Positions 8,948 through 18,178 are shown, counted from the stretch's first letter. The stretch: DNA of 64,000 nucleotides from Comamonadaceae bacterium (GCA_947447355.1 CANFJF010000004.1:34969-98968); one strand, 5' to 3'. Notes: generated by a model from the sequence alone, not told the origin. A program made the numbers and translations.

Positions 8948-10108
8948 ATGAAACCTTCGAAACGACGTAATTTGTTGGCGCTCTCGGCGCTGGTCATCAG
9001 CGGCGCGGCGCTTTCGCCTGCAGCTTGGGCGCAAGCCAAAGAAACCCTGAAGTTCGGCCTTGCGATGCCGTTGTCAGGCTCGCAGGCGCTGTATGGGGCC
9101 GACCAAGTCAAGGCGGCGCAGTGGGCCGTGGCGGACATCAACGCCAAGGGCGGTGTCAACGGCAAGCAACTCGAAATGATCCTCTTGGACACCCAAGCCG
9201 ATCCCCAAGTTGGCATCAATGCCGTCAAGCGTCTGACCAGTGTCGACAAGGTGCCAGTGTTCATCACGGCTTGGAGCGCAGTGGTCAAAGCGGTCGCCCC
9301 TATCGCCAACCGTGACAAAGTGCTTGAGCTGAGCGTCGGCGCCAACTCCCCCGACATTGCCAAACTCGGCGACTACGTCTACACAACGTTTCCCCTGGCG
9401 GACGTTGATGTCAGCGGCTTGGCCAAGTACACCCACACAACGCTCGGCAAGAAGACAGCCGCCGTCATGTATATCAACAACGACAGTGGTGTCGAAGGCG
9501 CTGCCATCTACAAAAGCGTGTTCGAAAAAGCTGGCGGCAAGGTCGTGGCCTATGAGGCCTACGACCCGAAAGCCACGGAGTTCACAGGCGCGCTACTGAA
9601 GGTGCGTGTTGCCAACCCGGAGATCATCCATATTCAGGGCTTGGTGTCAGACCTGCCGCAAGTCATTGCCCAAATGCGCCAACTCGGCTTGCAGCAACGT
9701 GTGTCCACTTATGCCGCGGGCTACAACCCCAAGGTCATTGAGCAACTGGGTGCGGCGGCTGAAGGCCTGATCGTGACGTCTCTTGCCCCTGGCGCTTCTG
9801 ACAACGCCAACGTCGGCGCCTTCGTGAAACGCTGGACAGACACTGAAAAGCGCGTGCCTAACGGCCTGCCTTACACCCAGTATTTGTACGACGGCCCCTA
9901 CCTTGTTGCCGAGCTGTACAAGTGGGTAGAGAAAAACAAACTGCCAGCCACCGGCGAAAACATGCGCAAGGCATTGGTCACCGTGAAGAATTTTGATCTC
10001 CCAATGACGGGTGCACTGCAAGTCGGTGAAGATCACCGCGTTTCTAAACCGGTGTACTTGCTGACTGTGGACAAAGGTCAGTTCGTTCCGCTGGCAACCA
10101 TCAAGTAA
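8948..10108 (+). CDS. ABC transporter substrate-binding protein, branched-chain amino acid type (LivK-like)
   Basis: 386-residue periplasmic binding protein of the Leu/Ile/Val or amide-binding class. A signal peptide spans about residues 1-29, with basic start KPSKRR and a cut after AAWAQA. The mature start LKFGLAMPLSGSQALYGADQ and the ADPQVGINAVKRL segment are typical of the family. GGAAAG lies before the ATG. It heads the five-gene importer (LivK-H-M-G-F order). Such systems carry branched-chain amino acids but also amides, urea and aromatic acids. Given the hydantoinase and amidase just upstream, the ligand may be a cyclic amide or its derivative. Confidence 0.9.
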   Translation: MKPSKRRNLLALSALVISGAALSPAAWAQAKETLKFGLAMPLSGSQALYGADQVKAAQWAVADINAKGGVNGKQLEMILLDTQADPQVGINAVKRLTSVDKVPVFITAWSAVVKAVAPIANRDKVLELSVGANSPDIAKLGDYVYTTFPLADVDVSGLAKYTHTTLGKKTAAVMYINNDSGVEGAAIYKSVFEKAGGKVVAYEAYDPKATEFTGALLKVRVANPEIIHIQGLVSDLPQVIAQMRQLGLQQRVSTYAAGYNPKVIEQLGAAAEGLIVTSLAPGASDNANVGAFVKRWTDTEKRVPNGLPYTQYLYDGPYLVAELYKWVEKNKLPATGENMRKALVTVKNFDLPMTGALQVGEDHRVSKPVYLLTVDKGQFVPLATIK

Positions 10109-10119
10109 GTAACCGAGGT

Positions 10120-10156
10120 CCGGACAGCGGCGCCCAAACGGGCTGTCGCTGTCCGG
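10120..10156 (+). terminator. Strong hairpin between binding-protein and permease genes
   Basis: CCGGACAGCG and CGCTGTCCGG form a perfect 10-bp stem, and GCCC/GGGC inside it can extend the pairing. The hairpin is followed by CTTTCAAG, not a real T-run. It lies in the 68-bp gap between the LivK-like and LivH-like genes. Such hairpins often protect the upstream mRNA or partly stop transcription, giving more binding protein than permease. Confidence 0.55.
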
Positions 10157-10176
10157 CTTTCAAGTAAAGGGTCGGT

Positions 10177-11112
10177 GTGATCGATATATCCATCTTGTTG
10201 CAGATCATTTGGACGGGGCTGGCAGCTTCGACCTATGCGGTTCTGTTTGCCGTGGCGTTTTCGCTCGTCCTCAAGGTCGTCAAAGTTTGGAACTTTGCGC
10301 AGGCCGGCATCATGGCTTTGTCGTTTTATGTCATGTATGCCGCACACCAAAAATGGGGCCTGCCCTTGCTGCCATCCGTCGGCATCGGCCTGACAGTGAC
10401 CATTGCCGCGAGCGTGTTCATGGACACTTATGGTCTGCAAACATTGCGCGCCAGAAACTCGCCGAACCTGACCTTTTTTATCTTCACCTTGGTGGTGTCT
10501 GAATTCTTGGCTTACTTGCTCGCGATGATTTTTGGCACCGAGCCGGTTGCCTTGACGCAGAGCATCATGTCGGGGGTCAACATCATCAACGGCATTGTCA
10601 TCAGCAATTGGGACCTTCAGGCGCTCGCCGTCACGATCGTTTTGTTGGTTCTGCTCTATCTCTTTATTGACCGGACGCGCGACGGCCAATTCATGGCCGC
10701 CGTTGCGGACAACCCTGATTTGTCGCGACTTTACGGCATCAACGTCAAACGCGCTTACGTCATCACCTTTGTTCTCGCATCCATGCTGATCACAGCCGGT
10801 ATGTATCTGTTTGGAACCCGAGCGTCGATGATTCCGAACACGCCGCTACAGATGATGTTGTTCGCCGTTATTTCGACATTGCTAGGCGGTATGGGCCGGA
10901 TTTTTGGCGCTGCGCTGGCAGCGATCGGACTGTCGCTGATTCAGGGTTTGAGCATCTTCGTCATTCCCTCGCAATGGCAGAGTCTGATTCTTTACGTCTT
11001 TCTTTTCATCACGATCCTGTTCTTCCCACAAGGCGTCAACATGCAAAAGTTCAAACAACTGATGCGGACTGCGAGAAAAACAATGCCCAGCGCACAACAA
11101 AAAGGGCCCTGA
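10177..11112 (+). CDS. Branched-chain-type ABC transporter permease (LivH-like)
   Basis: 311-residue polytopic inner-membrane permease with about eight hydrophobic segments. The start is a GTG (AAAGGGTCG upstream). The VWNFAQAGIMALSFYVMY segment near residues 39-56 is the usual LivH signature region where duplicated glycines and alanines contact the ATPase. It pairs with the LivM-like permease, which begins 2 bp after this gene's stop. Confidence 0.9.
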   Translation: MIDISILLQIIWTGLAASTYAVLFAVAFSLVLKVVKVWNFAQAGIMALSFYVMYAAHQKWGLPLLPSVGIGLTVTIAASVFMDTYGLQTLRARNSPNLTFFIFTLVVSEFLAYLLAMIFGTEPVALTQSIMSGVNIINGIVISNWDLQALAVTIVLLVLLYLFIDRTRDGQFMAAVADNPDLSRLYGINVKRAYVITFVLASMLITAGMYLFGTRASMIPNTPLQMMLFAVISTLLGGMGRIFGAALAAIGLSLIQGLSIFVIPSQWQSLILYVFLFITILFFPQGVNMQKFKQLMRTARKTMPSAQQKGP

Positions 11113-11114
11113 CC

Positions 11115-11975
11115 ATGGAATATATCGTCTCACTGGTGGTTCTGGTCGGGATCTACGTGATCCTCAGTTCAAGCTTTAACCTCGTTATTGGATTCGGCGG
11201 GCTGATCAGTATTGCCCACCCCATTTTCTTTGCACTGGGCGCCTACACCACCGGCTTGCTGGCCATTCACTTCAACACCCACCCGGTGCTCGCGGTTTTA
11301 GCAGGAGGGGTTGTCGCGTTTTTATCGTCGACCATGCTGTCCCTGCCTTCGCTGCGCATCTCGGGGGACTATTTGCTGATCACCAGCATCGGCTTTCAGT
11401 TGGGCTTGCTCGAAGTCATCAAGCACCTCGGCTTCACGGGCGGCGCGAGCGGCCTTGGAAATATTCCGAACGTGGTCGTGGGGCCCTCACGAAGCGCTGT
11501 CTTTGCGGTGATCTCGTGCCTGATTGCCGCGGCGGTGGTGCTGATGATTCGCTGGCTGCTGACGGGGCCTTATGGTCGCGTCATTTCTGCCATGCGTGAC
11601 GATGAACTGGCATTTTCTGCGCTCGGTCGAAACGCGATGGCCATCAAAATGTCGATCTTTGCCATCGGCTCAGGATTTGCAGGCATCGCAGGCGGCATTT
11701 ATGCCTATTACTACCAGTACATCAGTCCCGACCAGTTTGAAATTCTCCAATCGGCCATGTTGCTGACCATGGTGGTGGTCGGCGGCATGGGCTCACACCT
11801 TGGCCCGGTGGTCGGTGCTGTGCTGCTGCTCTTGCTACCGCAAGCCATCAGCTTCTTGAATTTACCGCCCAACGTCATGGCTCCGCTTCAGGGCGTCATC
11901 TTCACGTCGTTGGTCATCGTCTTTTTGTTCTGGCGGCCGCAGGGCTTGATTGCGCCAGCCAAGCGTCAGTCATAA
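11115..11975 (+). CDS. Branched-chain-type ABC transporter permease (LivM-like)
   Basis: 286 residues from the ATG at 11115, MEYIVSLVVLVGIYV. Characteristic LivM segments are FNLVIGFGGLISIAHPIFFALGAY near the start and the AIKMSIFAIGSGFAGIAGG segment in the last third. Second membrane subunit of the importer. The frame extends upstream to 10974 but that part overlaps LivH and is not expected to be translated. Confidence 0.9.
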   Translation: MEYIVSLVVLVGIYVILSSSFNLVIGFGGLISIAHPIFFALGAYTTGLLAIHFNTHPVLAVLAGGVVAFLSSTMLSLPSLRISGDYLLITSIGFQLGLLEVIKHLGFTGGASGLGNIPNVVVGPSRSAVFAVISCLIAAAVVLMIRWLLTGPYGRVISAMRDDELAFSALGRNAMAIKMSIFAIGSGFAGIAGGIYAYYYQYISPDQFEILQSAMLLTMVVVGGMGSHLGPVVGAVLLLLLPQAISFLNLPPNVMAPLQGVIFTSLVIVFLFWRPQGLIAPAKRQS

Positions 11976-11988
11976 AGGGCATGAAGAC

Positions 11989-12747
11989 ATGAATGCGTTG
12001 ATTTCCTTGAATGACGTCTGCAAAAGCTTTGGCGGCATCGTCGTCGCAGACCATATTTCTATCGACATCCATCGGGGCGAAATCCTCGGACTGATCGGTC
12101 CCAACGGGGCCGGCAAGACCTCGCTTTTCAATTTGATCTCGGGTGTTTATCCGGTAGACGCCGGCACCATTTCGGTCGCCGGTCAATCACTCGACGGTTT
12201 GGCTTTGCATCGACGGGCGCGGCTTGGCGTGGCACGCACTTGGCAAAACATGCGCCTGTTTGCGACCATGAGCGTGCTGGAAAACATGCTGGTGGCGCCG
12301 CGCGACTATCCCGGCGAGAAAATCTCGCACATTATTTTTCGCCCGAAACAGGTTGCGGCCGCCAGTCAGCTGCTGCGTGAACGTGCCATGGTGATCTTAG
12401 GCAGGATGAAGCTCGAAGCGATTGCACACGCCAATGTCAACGACATCACCTTTGGCCAGCAAAAACTCGTCGGGCTGGCCCGCGCGCTGATGAACGACGG
12501 CGACTGCCTGCTGCTTGATGAGCCGATGGCTGGCGTCGAAGGCGTCGCCTACGACACGATGAAAACCATCGTCAGGGAAGAAGCCGCCGCCGGGCGAGCT
12601 GTCTGCGTGGTTGAACACAACGTGTCCTTCATCAAAGATCTGTGCAACAGCGCCGTGTTCATGGCCAGCGGAAAAATACTCGAACGCGGAAGCGTCGACA
12701 CCCTGCTGTCCAGCAAGACCCTGGCGGACTTGTATTTCGGCGCGTGA
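11989..12747 (+). CDS. ABC transporter ATP-binding protein (LivG-like)
   Basis: 252-residue cytoplasmic ATPase. Walker A GPNGAGKTS is near residue 37, the signature appears as the divergent FGQQKLVGLARAL (LivG proteins normally have YGQQR), Walker B is CLLLDEPMAGV, and the switch His is in VVEHN. The C-terminal end VLERGSVDTLL is family typical. The ATG at 11989 is preceded by AAGGGCATGAAGAC. It pairs with the LivF-like ATPase. Confidence 0.9.
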   Translation: MNALISLNDVCKSFGGIVVADHISIDIHRGEILGLIGPNGAGKTSLFNLISGVYPVDAGTISVAGQSLDGLALHRRARLGVARTWQNMRLFATMSVLENMLVAPRDYPGEKISHIIFRPKQVAAASQLLRERAMVILGRMKLEAIAHANVNDITFGQQKLVGLARALMNDGDCLLLDEPMAGVEGVAYDTMKTIVREEAAAGRAVCVVEHNVSFIKDLCNSAVFMASGKILERGSVDTLLSSKTLADLYFGA

Positions 12748-12776
12748 GCGGCGTTTAACCAGAAAGAGAGCCTACG

Positions 12777-13460
12777 TTGCTGCAAGTCGAAAACCTCAAC
12801 GCTCACTACGGAAAGCTGCAAGTTTTGCATGAGCTTTCTCTGACCATCCATGACGGCGAGCGCGTCGGCATATTCGGGCACAACGGCGCCGGAAAAACCA
12901 CGCTGCTCAAGAGCTGCGTCGGCGATATTGCACAGATCAGCGGCAACATCCGCTATCACGGCCAGCCCATCTTGCCAGGTCAAGTTCACCTCAACGTGCG
13001 CCAAGGCATTGGCTTCGTGCCCCAAGGCCACAACGTCTTTCGTGAACTGTCGGTGGCGCAAAATTTGCGGATTTCGGGCTTGATGCATGACCCGGCTTAT
13101 GCCGAAACGGTTTATGGCATCTTCCCCATTCTCAAAGAAAGAAGCGTGCAGCAGGCGGGTTCTTTGAGTGGTGGTCAGCAGCAAATGCTGGCGCTCGGGA
13201 TGGCACTGATGACGCGCCCGAAACTGTTGCTGTTGGACGAACCCACCACGGGGTTGGCACCGATCATTGTTAGAGATGTCCTTGCATCGATCCGGTCAAT
13301 CAACCAGGCCGAAGGAACAACCGTGATCATCGTCGAGCAAAACGTTCCCGCCACGCTGCAACAAGTTGAGCGTGCGGTTGTTCTCAAATCCGGTCGCATT
13401 ATTTTCGATGGCCCCAGCAAGCAATTGCTGGAGCAAGAAAACCTGTGGCACTTATTTTAA
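12777..13460 (+). CDS. ABC transporter ATP-binding protein (LivF-like)
   Basis: 227-residue ATPase starting with TTG (AGAAAGAGAG upstream). Walker A is GHNGAGKTT, the signature is LSGGQQQMLALGMAL, Walker B is [13 protein letters not shown], and VEQNV holds the switch residue region. Completes the importer. The next gene starts 4 bp after the stop, so importer and downstream enzymes are probably one transcript. Confidence 0.9.
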   Translation: MLQVENLNAHYGKLQVLHELSLTIHDGERVGIFGHNGAGKTTLLKSCVGDIAQISGNIRYHGQPILPGQVHLNVRQGIGFVPQGHNVFRELSVAQNLRISGLMHDPAYAETVYGIFPILKERSVQQAGSLSGGQQQMLALGMALMTRPKLLLLDEPTTGLAPIIVRDVLASIRSINQAEGTTVIIVEQNVPATLQQVERAVVLKSGRIIFDGPSKQLLEQENLWHLF

Positions 13461-13464
13461 AAAT

Positions 13465-14886
13465 ATGAAAATCAATCCATTGAGAGAAGCGGCAGGTCAG
13501 GGTGTTATTGAGTTAGTGCAATGGGCCGTCGCGCAGGAATTCAGCGATATTCCTGCCAACACCTTGCAAAAGACAGTGATGGTAATTGCAGATGATCTGG
13601 CAGCCATGTTGTCGGCAGAGAATGAGCCCCAAGTCGCTGCCGCCCACGCCAAACTAACTGACATTGGCACAGGCAGAACGGCGTCACTGTTTCGGCATGA
13701 TCGCCCGCAGTTGTCACCCTTACAAGCCGCCTTGGGCAATGCCTTATCGGCCAGTTGGAATGAACTGGACGAGGGCTATCGAAAGGCGGTTTGCCATGCC
13801 GGTCTGTACACCTTGCCCGTCTTGCTGGCTATTGCCGAGAGTGAAAATATTTCTACAGCAGACGTGATTCGTGCCAGCACACTCGCCTATGAGGTGACGG
13901 CACGATTTGCCAGAACCTGGCGCTTCCGAGAACTGAAAATTCACCCGCACGCCTTGTTCAACGCCGTCGGTACGACAGCGGCCATTGGCTTTTTGCGGCG
14001 TTTGCCGGCAGGCCTGATGGTCAGCGCCTTGTCCAACGCCAGCACATTGGGCGTGGTCGGCCCCTACAACCAAGCGATTCACGGCGCGTTGATTCGTAAC
14101 GCTTGGGCAGCCGCCGGCATCGTCAATGGTTTCCAGGCGATTGAGTGGGCCGAAGCCGGTATTGTGGGCCTGCCTGAAACACCTCACGACGTCTATTTTG
14201 AGACACTGGGCAGCGAGGTCCATATTGAAGATCTCACCTCGGAACTGGGAACTGACTGGGCGGTGGCCTCCGGTTATCACAAGATCAACGCTTGCTGTCA
14301 GTACGCCCATTCGGCGATCGAGGCGGTGCAAGAAATTCTGTCCGTCCACCCGTTACTGATGGGGGGCGAACGGATCGCCCGGATTCAAATACAAACCCAC
14401 CGCTTGGGGATGACCTTAGACAACTACCGCCCCGTCACCACCCTGGGCGCCAAATTCTCCTTGCCCCACGCTTTGGCGGCATCCTTGGTCTACGGACACG
14501 GCGGTGCAGAAGCCTTCGACACGCCATCAGTGGCAGATGCCAGAGTGGCCCGACTGCGTGATCTTGTCGAGATGCAACAGGTCGCTGAAGAATTGCCTTG
14601 GCCGCATGATCGGCCGGCTTTTGTCACGCTGCTTGACGCGAACGGCCGCAGCTACAGCGCCAATTGCCTGAGTGCAAGGGGTGGCCCCGACAAGCCCTTC
14701 AGCGACGAAGAGCTGTGGGGCAAGATCGATGGCTTGTCTCGCGCATCGGCACCCGGCCTGTGCACGGCCCTGCAATCACTTCACGCCCGCTGCAGTGACA
14801 ACTCAAACGGCCAGGCTTTCGCCCAACCCTGGTGTGACCTTGTCGATCAATTTTTCAGCCCCGCGGCGTCGACCGTCAAACCGTGA
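13465..14886 (+). CDS. MmgE/PrpD family protein (copy 2)
   Basis: 473 residues from the ATG at 13465, MKINPLREAAGQG. Recognised by LGNALSASWNELDEGYRKA (the family's early active-site region), PHALFNAVGTTAAIGFLRRL, and YHKINACCQYAHSAIEAVQEI. It sits between the transporter and a flavoprotein, all on the plus strand with short gaps, so it probably acts on the imported compound after ring opening. It is clearly diverged from copies 1 and 3 and so is unlikely to be a recent duplicate. The frame upstream to 13366 lies within LivF and is rejected as the start. Confidence 0.87.
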   Translation: MKINPLREAAGQGVIELVQWAVAQEFSDIPANTLQKTVMVIADDLAAMLSAENEPQVAAAHAKLTDIGTGRTASLFRHDRPQLSPLQAALGNALSASWNELDEGYRKAVCHAGLYTLPVLLAIAESENISTADVIRASTLAYEVTARFARTWRFRELKIHPHALFNAVGTTAAIGFLRRLPAGLMVSALSNASTLGVVGPYNQAIHGALIRNAWAAAGIVNGFQAIEWAEAGIVGLPETPHDVYFETLGSEVHIEDLTSELGTDWAVASGYHKINACCQYAHSAIEAVQEILSVHPLLMGGERIARIQIQTHRLGMTLDNYRPVTTLGAKFSLPHALAASLVYGHGGAEAFDTPSVADARVARLRDLVEMQQVAEELPWPHDRPAFVTLLDANGRSYSANCLSARGGPDKPFSDEELWGKIDGLSRASAPGLCTALQSLHARCSDNSNGQAFAQPWCDLVDQFFSPAASTVKP

Positions 14887-14909
14887 ACGTCGGAACAGGA
14901 ATCAATGTC

Positions 14910-16316
14910 ATGAATGCGAATGCCACCCCATGGGACATGGAAGTCGATGTGCTTGTCATCGGTGCGGGAGGCTGCGGCCTCACTGCCGCTATTGCCGCCT
15001 ATGACGATGGTGCCCATGTAGCCATCGTCGAGAAGCGTGAGAAGCCTGGCGGTAACACGGCACTGAGCACGGGATCGATTCCTGGCGCTGGCAGCCGGTT
15101 TCAGCGAGCCGCCCACATTGAAGACTCACCCGAGACCATGATCGCCGACCTGCGTCGCGTTGCCGGCGAGCATGAACTCAGCGCTGTCAGCGACACACTG
15201 GCCGCCATATCGGCTGAACTTTGCGAATGGCTGGTCGACCGTGTGCCGGCGCGCATGAGCCTGATCACCGACTACTGCCATGTCGGCCATTCGCTACCGC
15301 GCCTGCATGCGCCCGCCTCGCGCCGTGGCCAAGACCTGATGGACGACTTGCTGGCGGGGGTCACACAACGCGACATTCCCCTGGCCGTTGGTAACCCGGT
15401 GCAGTCGCTGCTGACGTCAGCGCAAGGCGAGGTGATTGGCGCGCTGATTGGCGGCAAAGGCGTCGAATCGACCCGCATCAAAGCCGGCAAGGTTATTTTG
15501 GCCTGCAATGGTTTTGCCGGGAACCGCGCACTGGTCCAAGAGTTTTGCCCCGAGATTGCAGACGCCGAGTATTTTGGCGCCCTTGGCAGCCAAGGCGAAG
15601 CCGTGCAATGGGGACGTGAGCTGGGCGCCGGACTGGCCAATATGGGCGCCTATCAAGGATATGCAGCCGTCGCTTACCCGCACGGCTCGCTGCTGTCGTG
15701 GACCACCCTGGAAAAAGGCGGCATCTTGGTCAATTCACGCGGCGAACGCTTTGGCAACGAAGACATAGGCTACTCAGGCTATGCCCGCATGGTGCTAGCG
15801 CAACAGACTGAAGTCTTTGCGATTTTTGATGACCGCATCAAGGCCATCGCCGACAAGGAAGATGAGTTCCGCGATCTGGTCGATCTCGGTGGTGTCAAGT
15901 CGGCGACCAGCGTTGCCGAACTGTCTGCGCTGTTCAAACTGCCGGCCGAGACGCTGGCCAAGACATTGAGTGACTACAACCAGTCCGCCGACGGGAAAGC
16001 GCTGGATGGCTTCGGGCGCCACCAATACGGTCTGGCACCGCTGCTGGCGAACTACTGGATTTGCCGGGTCACGCCGGGCCTGTTCCACACGCAAGGCGGA
16101 CTGGCCGTCGACACGGAAGGTCATGTGCTGAAGCCTGACGGCAGTCGCATCCCAAATCTGTTCGCGGGTGGCGGTGCCGCGGGCGGCATCAGCGGTCAGA
16201 CCGGCGCAGCGGGCTATGCCTCCGGCAATGGACTCCTGACCGCCATCGGCCTGGGATACCTGAGCGGCAAGGCGGCGGCCAAAGAACTGAAAGCAGCTGG
16301 GACCCTTTCGCCATGA
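14910..16316 (+). CDS. FAD-dependent oxidoreductase, fumarate reductase/tricarballylate dehydrogenase-like
   Basis: About 468 residues. An N-terminal dinucleotide fold, VDVLVIGAGGCGLTAAIAA, is followed by VEKREKPGGNTALS, typical of the FAD-binding-2 family (fumarate reductase flavoprotein, ketosteroid dehydrogenase, TcuA). The C-terminal cap has GLFHTQGGLAVD and FAGGGAAGGISGQTG. Family members oxidise or reduce a C-C bond next to a carboxylate or ketone. The ATG at 14910 has AGGA 9 bases upstream; a GTG at 14883 overlapping the PrpD stop is the alternative. It overlaps the third PrpD gene by 4 bp. Substrate unknown. Confidence 0.85.
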   Translation: MNANATPWDMEVDVLVIGAGGCGLTAAIAAYDDGAHVAIVEKREKPGGNTALSTGSIPGAGSRFQRAAHIEDSPETMIADLRRVAGEHELSAVSDTLAAISAELCEWLVDRVPARMSLITDYCHVGHSLPRLHAPASRRGQDLMDDLLAGVTQRDIPLAVGNPVQSLLTSAQGEVIGALIGGKGVESTRIKAGKVILACNGFAGNRALVQEFCPEIADAEYFGALGSQGEAVQWGRELGAGLANMGAYQGYAAVAYPHGSLLSWTTLEKGGILVNSRGERFGNEDIGYSGYARMVLAQQTEVFAIFDDRIKAIADKEDEFRDLVDLGGVKSATSVAELSALFKLPAETLAKTLSDYNQSADGKALDGFGRHQYGLAPLLANYWICRVTPGLFHTQGGLAVDTEGHVLKPDGSRIPNLFAGGGAAGGISGQTGAAGYASGNGLLTAIGLGYLSGKAAAKELKAAGTLSP

Positions 16317-17692
16317 CGCTCAGCGGACGTATTGCCGATTTTGGCTTGACCACCCACTTGGAGACCATTCCGCAAGATGTGGCACAGCTGGCGCGCCTGC
16401 ACACACTCGATGCCTTGGGTGTTGGCATCGCTGCTTCGGCAGGCACTGTTCAACGCCGAATGTCCAGCAGCCTCTTGCGGCTGAATGCACACACCGACGG
16501 CTGCACGGTGCTCGGCAGTGCAGACCCAGTCAATGGTGCCAGTGCTGCGCTGCTCAATGGCAGCTTCATCCACGCGCTCGAATATGACGACACGCACATG
16601 GCGTCCATCGTGCATGGCAGCGCTGTGCTGGTCCCCACCGCGCTAGCGGCCACAGAGCAACACCACTTGGCCCTGGGCGACCTGATCCGCTTGGTGACGA
16701 TCGGTTGGGAAGTGCTGATTCGCGTCGGCTTGGCGGCACCAGGCGCTTTCCAGAAACGCGGTTTTCAGGTGACGTCCGTCGGCGGTACGCTGGTGTCGGC
16801 TTGGATGGCCGGCCTCGCGGCGGGCGCCAGCCGCGACGAGCTGATCTCGGCTCAAGGCATCGCCGGTAGCCAGGCCTCGGGGATTTTCGAATTTTTGACT
16901 GACGGCGCCACCGTCAAAGCGATGCACCCGGGCTGGGCCGCCCACTCGGGTGTCATGGCGGCACAGCTGGCAGCGGCCGGCATGACCGGACCCGCGACTG
17001 TGTACGAAGGCCGCTTCGGCCTGTACAAAACCTACACCGACGACCACGGCGCTGGCGAGGTGCTGCGTCATGAACTGGACAGTCTGGGGCAGGACTGGCT
17101 GCTGCGCGCTGCGGCTTTTAAATTGTTCCCCTGCTGCCACTACATTCACCCCTTCCTCGAAGGCGTTTTACAGCTGGCTGTGCAGCAGCCCTCGCTGAAA
17201 GACATCGAACGCATCGAGTGCCAGGTGCCGGCCGGCGCCGCTGCCATCATTTGCGAACCTTGGGATCGCAAACAGACGCCTGGCATTTTGAACGAAGCGA
17301 AATACAGTCTCCCCTATTGCATGGGACTCGCCTTCTTGGGCATTCCGATCACCGCTAGCCATTTTTTATCGGGGCAGGTGAATGCCGACGCCGTCGCATT
17401 TGCCCAAAAAATAAGTTGGACGCCAATGCTGGATGCCAACTTCCCGAAAAAGTTTGAAGCCGAAATAGGCATCCACTTCCGGAACGGTCAGACAGCCAGA
17501 ACCCGCATTGACCAGGTCAAGGGCAGTGCCGAGCGTCCCGCATCAGCGGCTGAGATTCAAGCCAAGTTCATCGACAACACGCGAGCACTTTATGCACCGG
17601 ATGAACAGCAGCGCCTGATCGACATGCTGTTGGAAGGCAATGCAAACCGACCTGTTGCAGAACTGAGTTCCCTGCTGCGCACATTCAAGTGA
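16313..17692 (+). CDS. MmgE/PrpD family protein (copy 3)
   Basis: 459 residues. Family segments seen include ASAALLNGSFIHALEYDDTH, HGSAVLVPTALAA, AMHPGWAAHSGVMAAQLAA and KLFPCCHYIHPFLEGVL. The ATG overlaps the flavoprotein stop (ATGA), implying coupling. This copy has the EYDDTH pattern found in 2-methylcitrate dehydratase-like members. No methylcitrate synthase or other 2-methylcitrate cycle gene is present, so a classical propionate role is unlikely. Last gene of the catabolic cluster. Confidence 0.87.
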   Translation: MTLSGRIADFGLTTHLETIPQDVAQLARLHTLDALGVGIAASAGTVQRRMSSSLLRLNAHTDGCTVLGSADPVNGASAALLNGSFIHALEYDDTHMASIVHGSAVLVPTALAATEQHHLALGDLIRLVTIGWEVLIRVGLAAPGAFQKRGFQVTSVGGTLVSAWMAGLAAGASRDELISAQGIAGSQASGIFEFLTDGATVKAMHPGWAAHSGVMAAQLAAAGMTGPATVYEGRFGLYKTYTDDHGAGEVLRHELDSLGQDWLLRAAAFKLFPCCHYIHPFLEGVLQLAVQQPSLKDIERIECQVPAGAAAIICEPWDRKQTPGILNEAKYSLPYCMGLAFLGIPITASHFLSGQVNADAVAFAQKISWTPMLDANFPKKFEAEIGIHFRNGQTARTRIDQVKGSAERPASAAEIQAKFIDNTRALYAPDEQQRLIDMLLEGNANRPVAELSSLLRTFK

Positions 17693-17737
17693 CAAGCGCT
17701 AAGTGGAAGCCCACTGATTGACAGGGTTGAACACGCC

Positions 17738-18178
17738 ATGAATAAACCGCGCATCAAAACCATTGCACTTGCCGGAATGCTTGGATTGGTCAGTCTTGCT
17801 ACATCAACAAACGTGCTGGCCACACCGTTGCTACGCTGTAATCTGACCTATGCGGGCGACACCCAGTCGATTGCAGCCACGCCAGTGATCGATCCTTATC
17901 CGGTGCCCTCTGTCGACATCGGTGGGCGTTTTCGCTTCAAAGCAGTGATGGTCGGCAGCACGACAAAGCTTGATCGCATCGTGCTCTACGCCTACTTCAA
18001 TGCAGATGCAGATGCGGATGCGGGGACCCAGCCCATGCTGATTCAGCAGGTCAAATACTTGCCCCCCTTCAAAGCCTCGGCAACGCCCTATCCACTCACC
18101 GGCGAGCAGCGCTTGTATGCCGGCACGGCTGAGCGCGAGCTGATCTACAGTTGCACACTGGAAGGGGCTCAGCCATGA
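17738..18178 (+). CDS. Small secreted protein of unknown function
   Basis: 146 residues with a signal peptide of about 29 residues (MNKPRIKTIALAG to TNVLA). The mature part has two cysteines, near the start (LLRCNLTY) and near the end (YSCTLEG), suggesting a disulfide joining the ends of a small beta-rich domain. A short in-frame DNA repeat (GCAGAT/GCGGAT near 18002-18020) encodes alternating Ala-Asp residues. I do not recognise the family. It overlaps the CapA-type gene by 4 bp, so the two products probably work together in the cell envelope. Confidence 0.7.
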   Translation: MNKPRIKTIALAGMLGLVSLATSTNVLATPLLRCNLTYAGDTQSIAATPVIDPYPVPSVDIGGRFRFKAVMVGSTTKLDRIVLYAYFNADADADAGTQPMLIQQVKYLPPFKASATPYPLTGEQRLYAGTAERELIYSCTLEGAQP

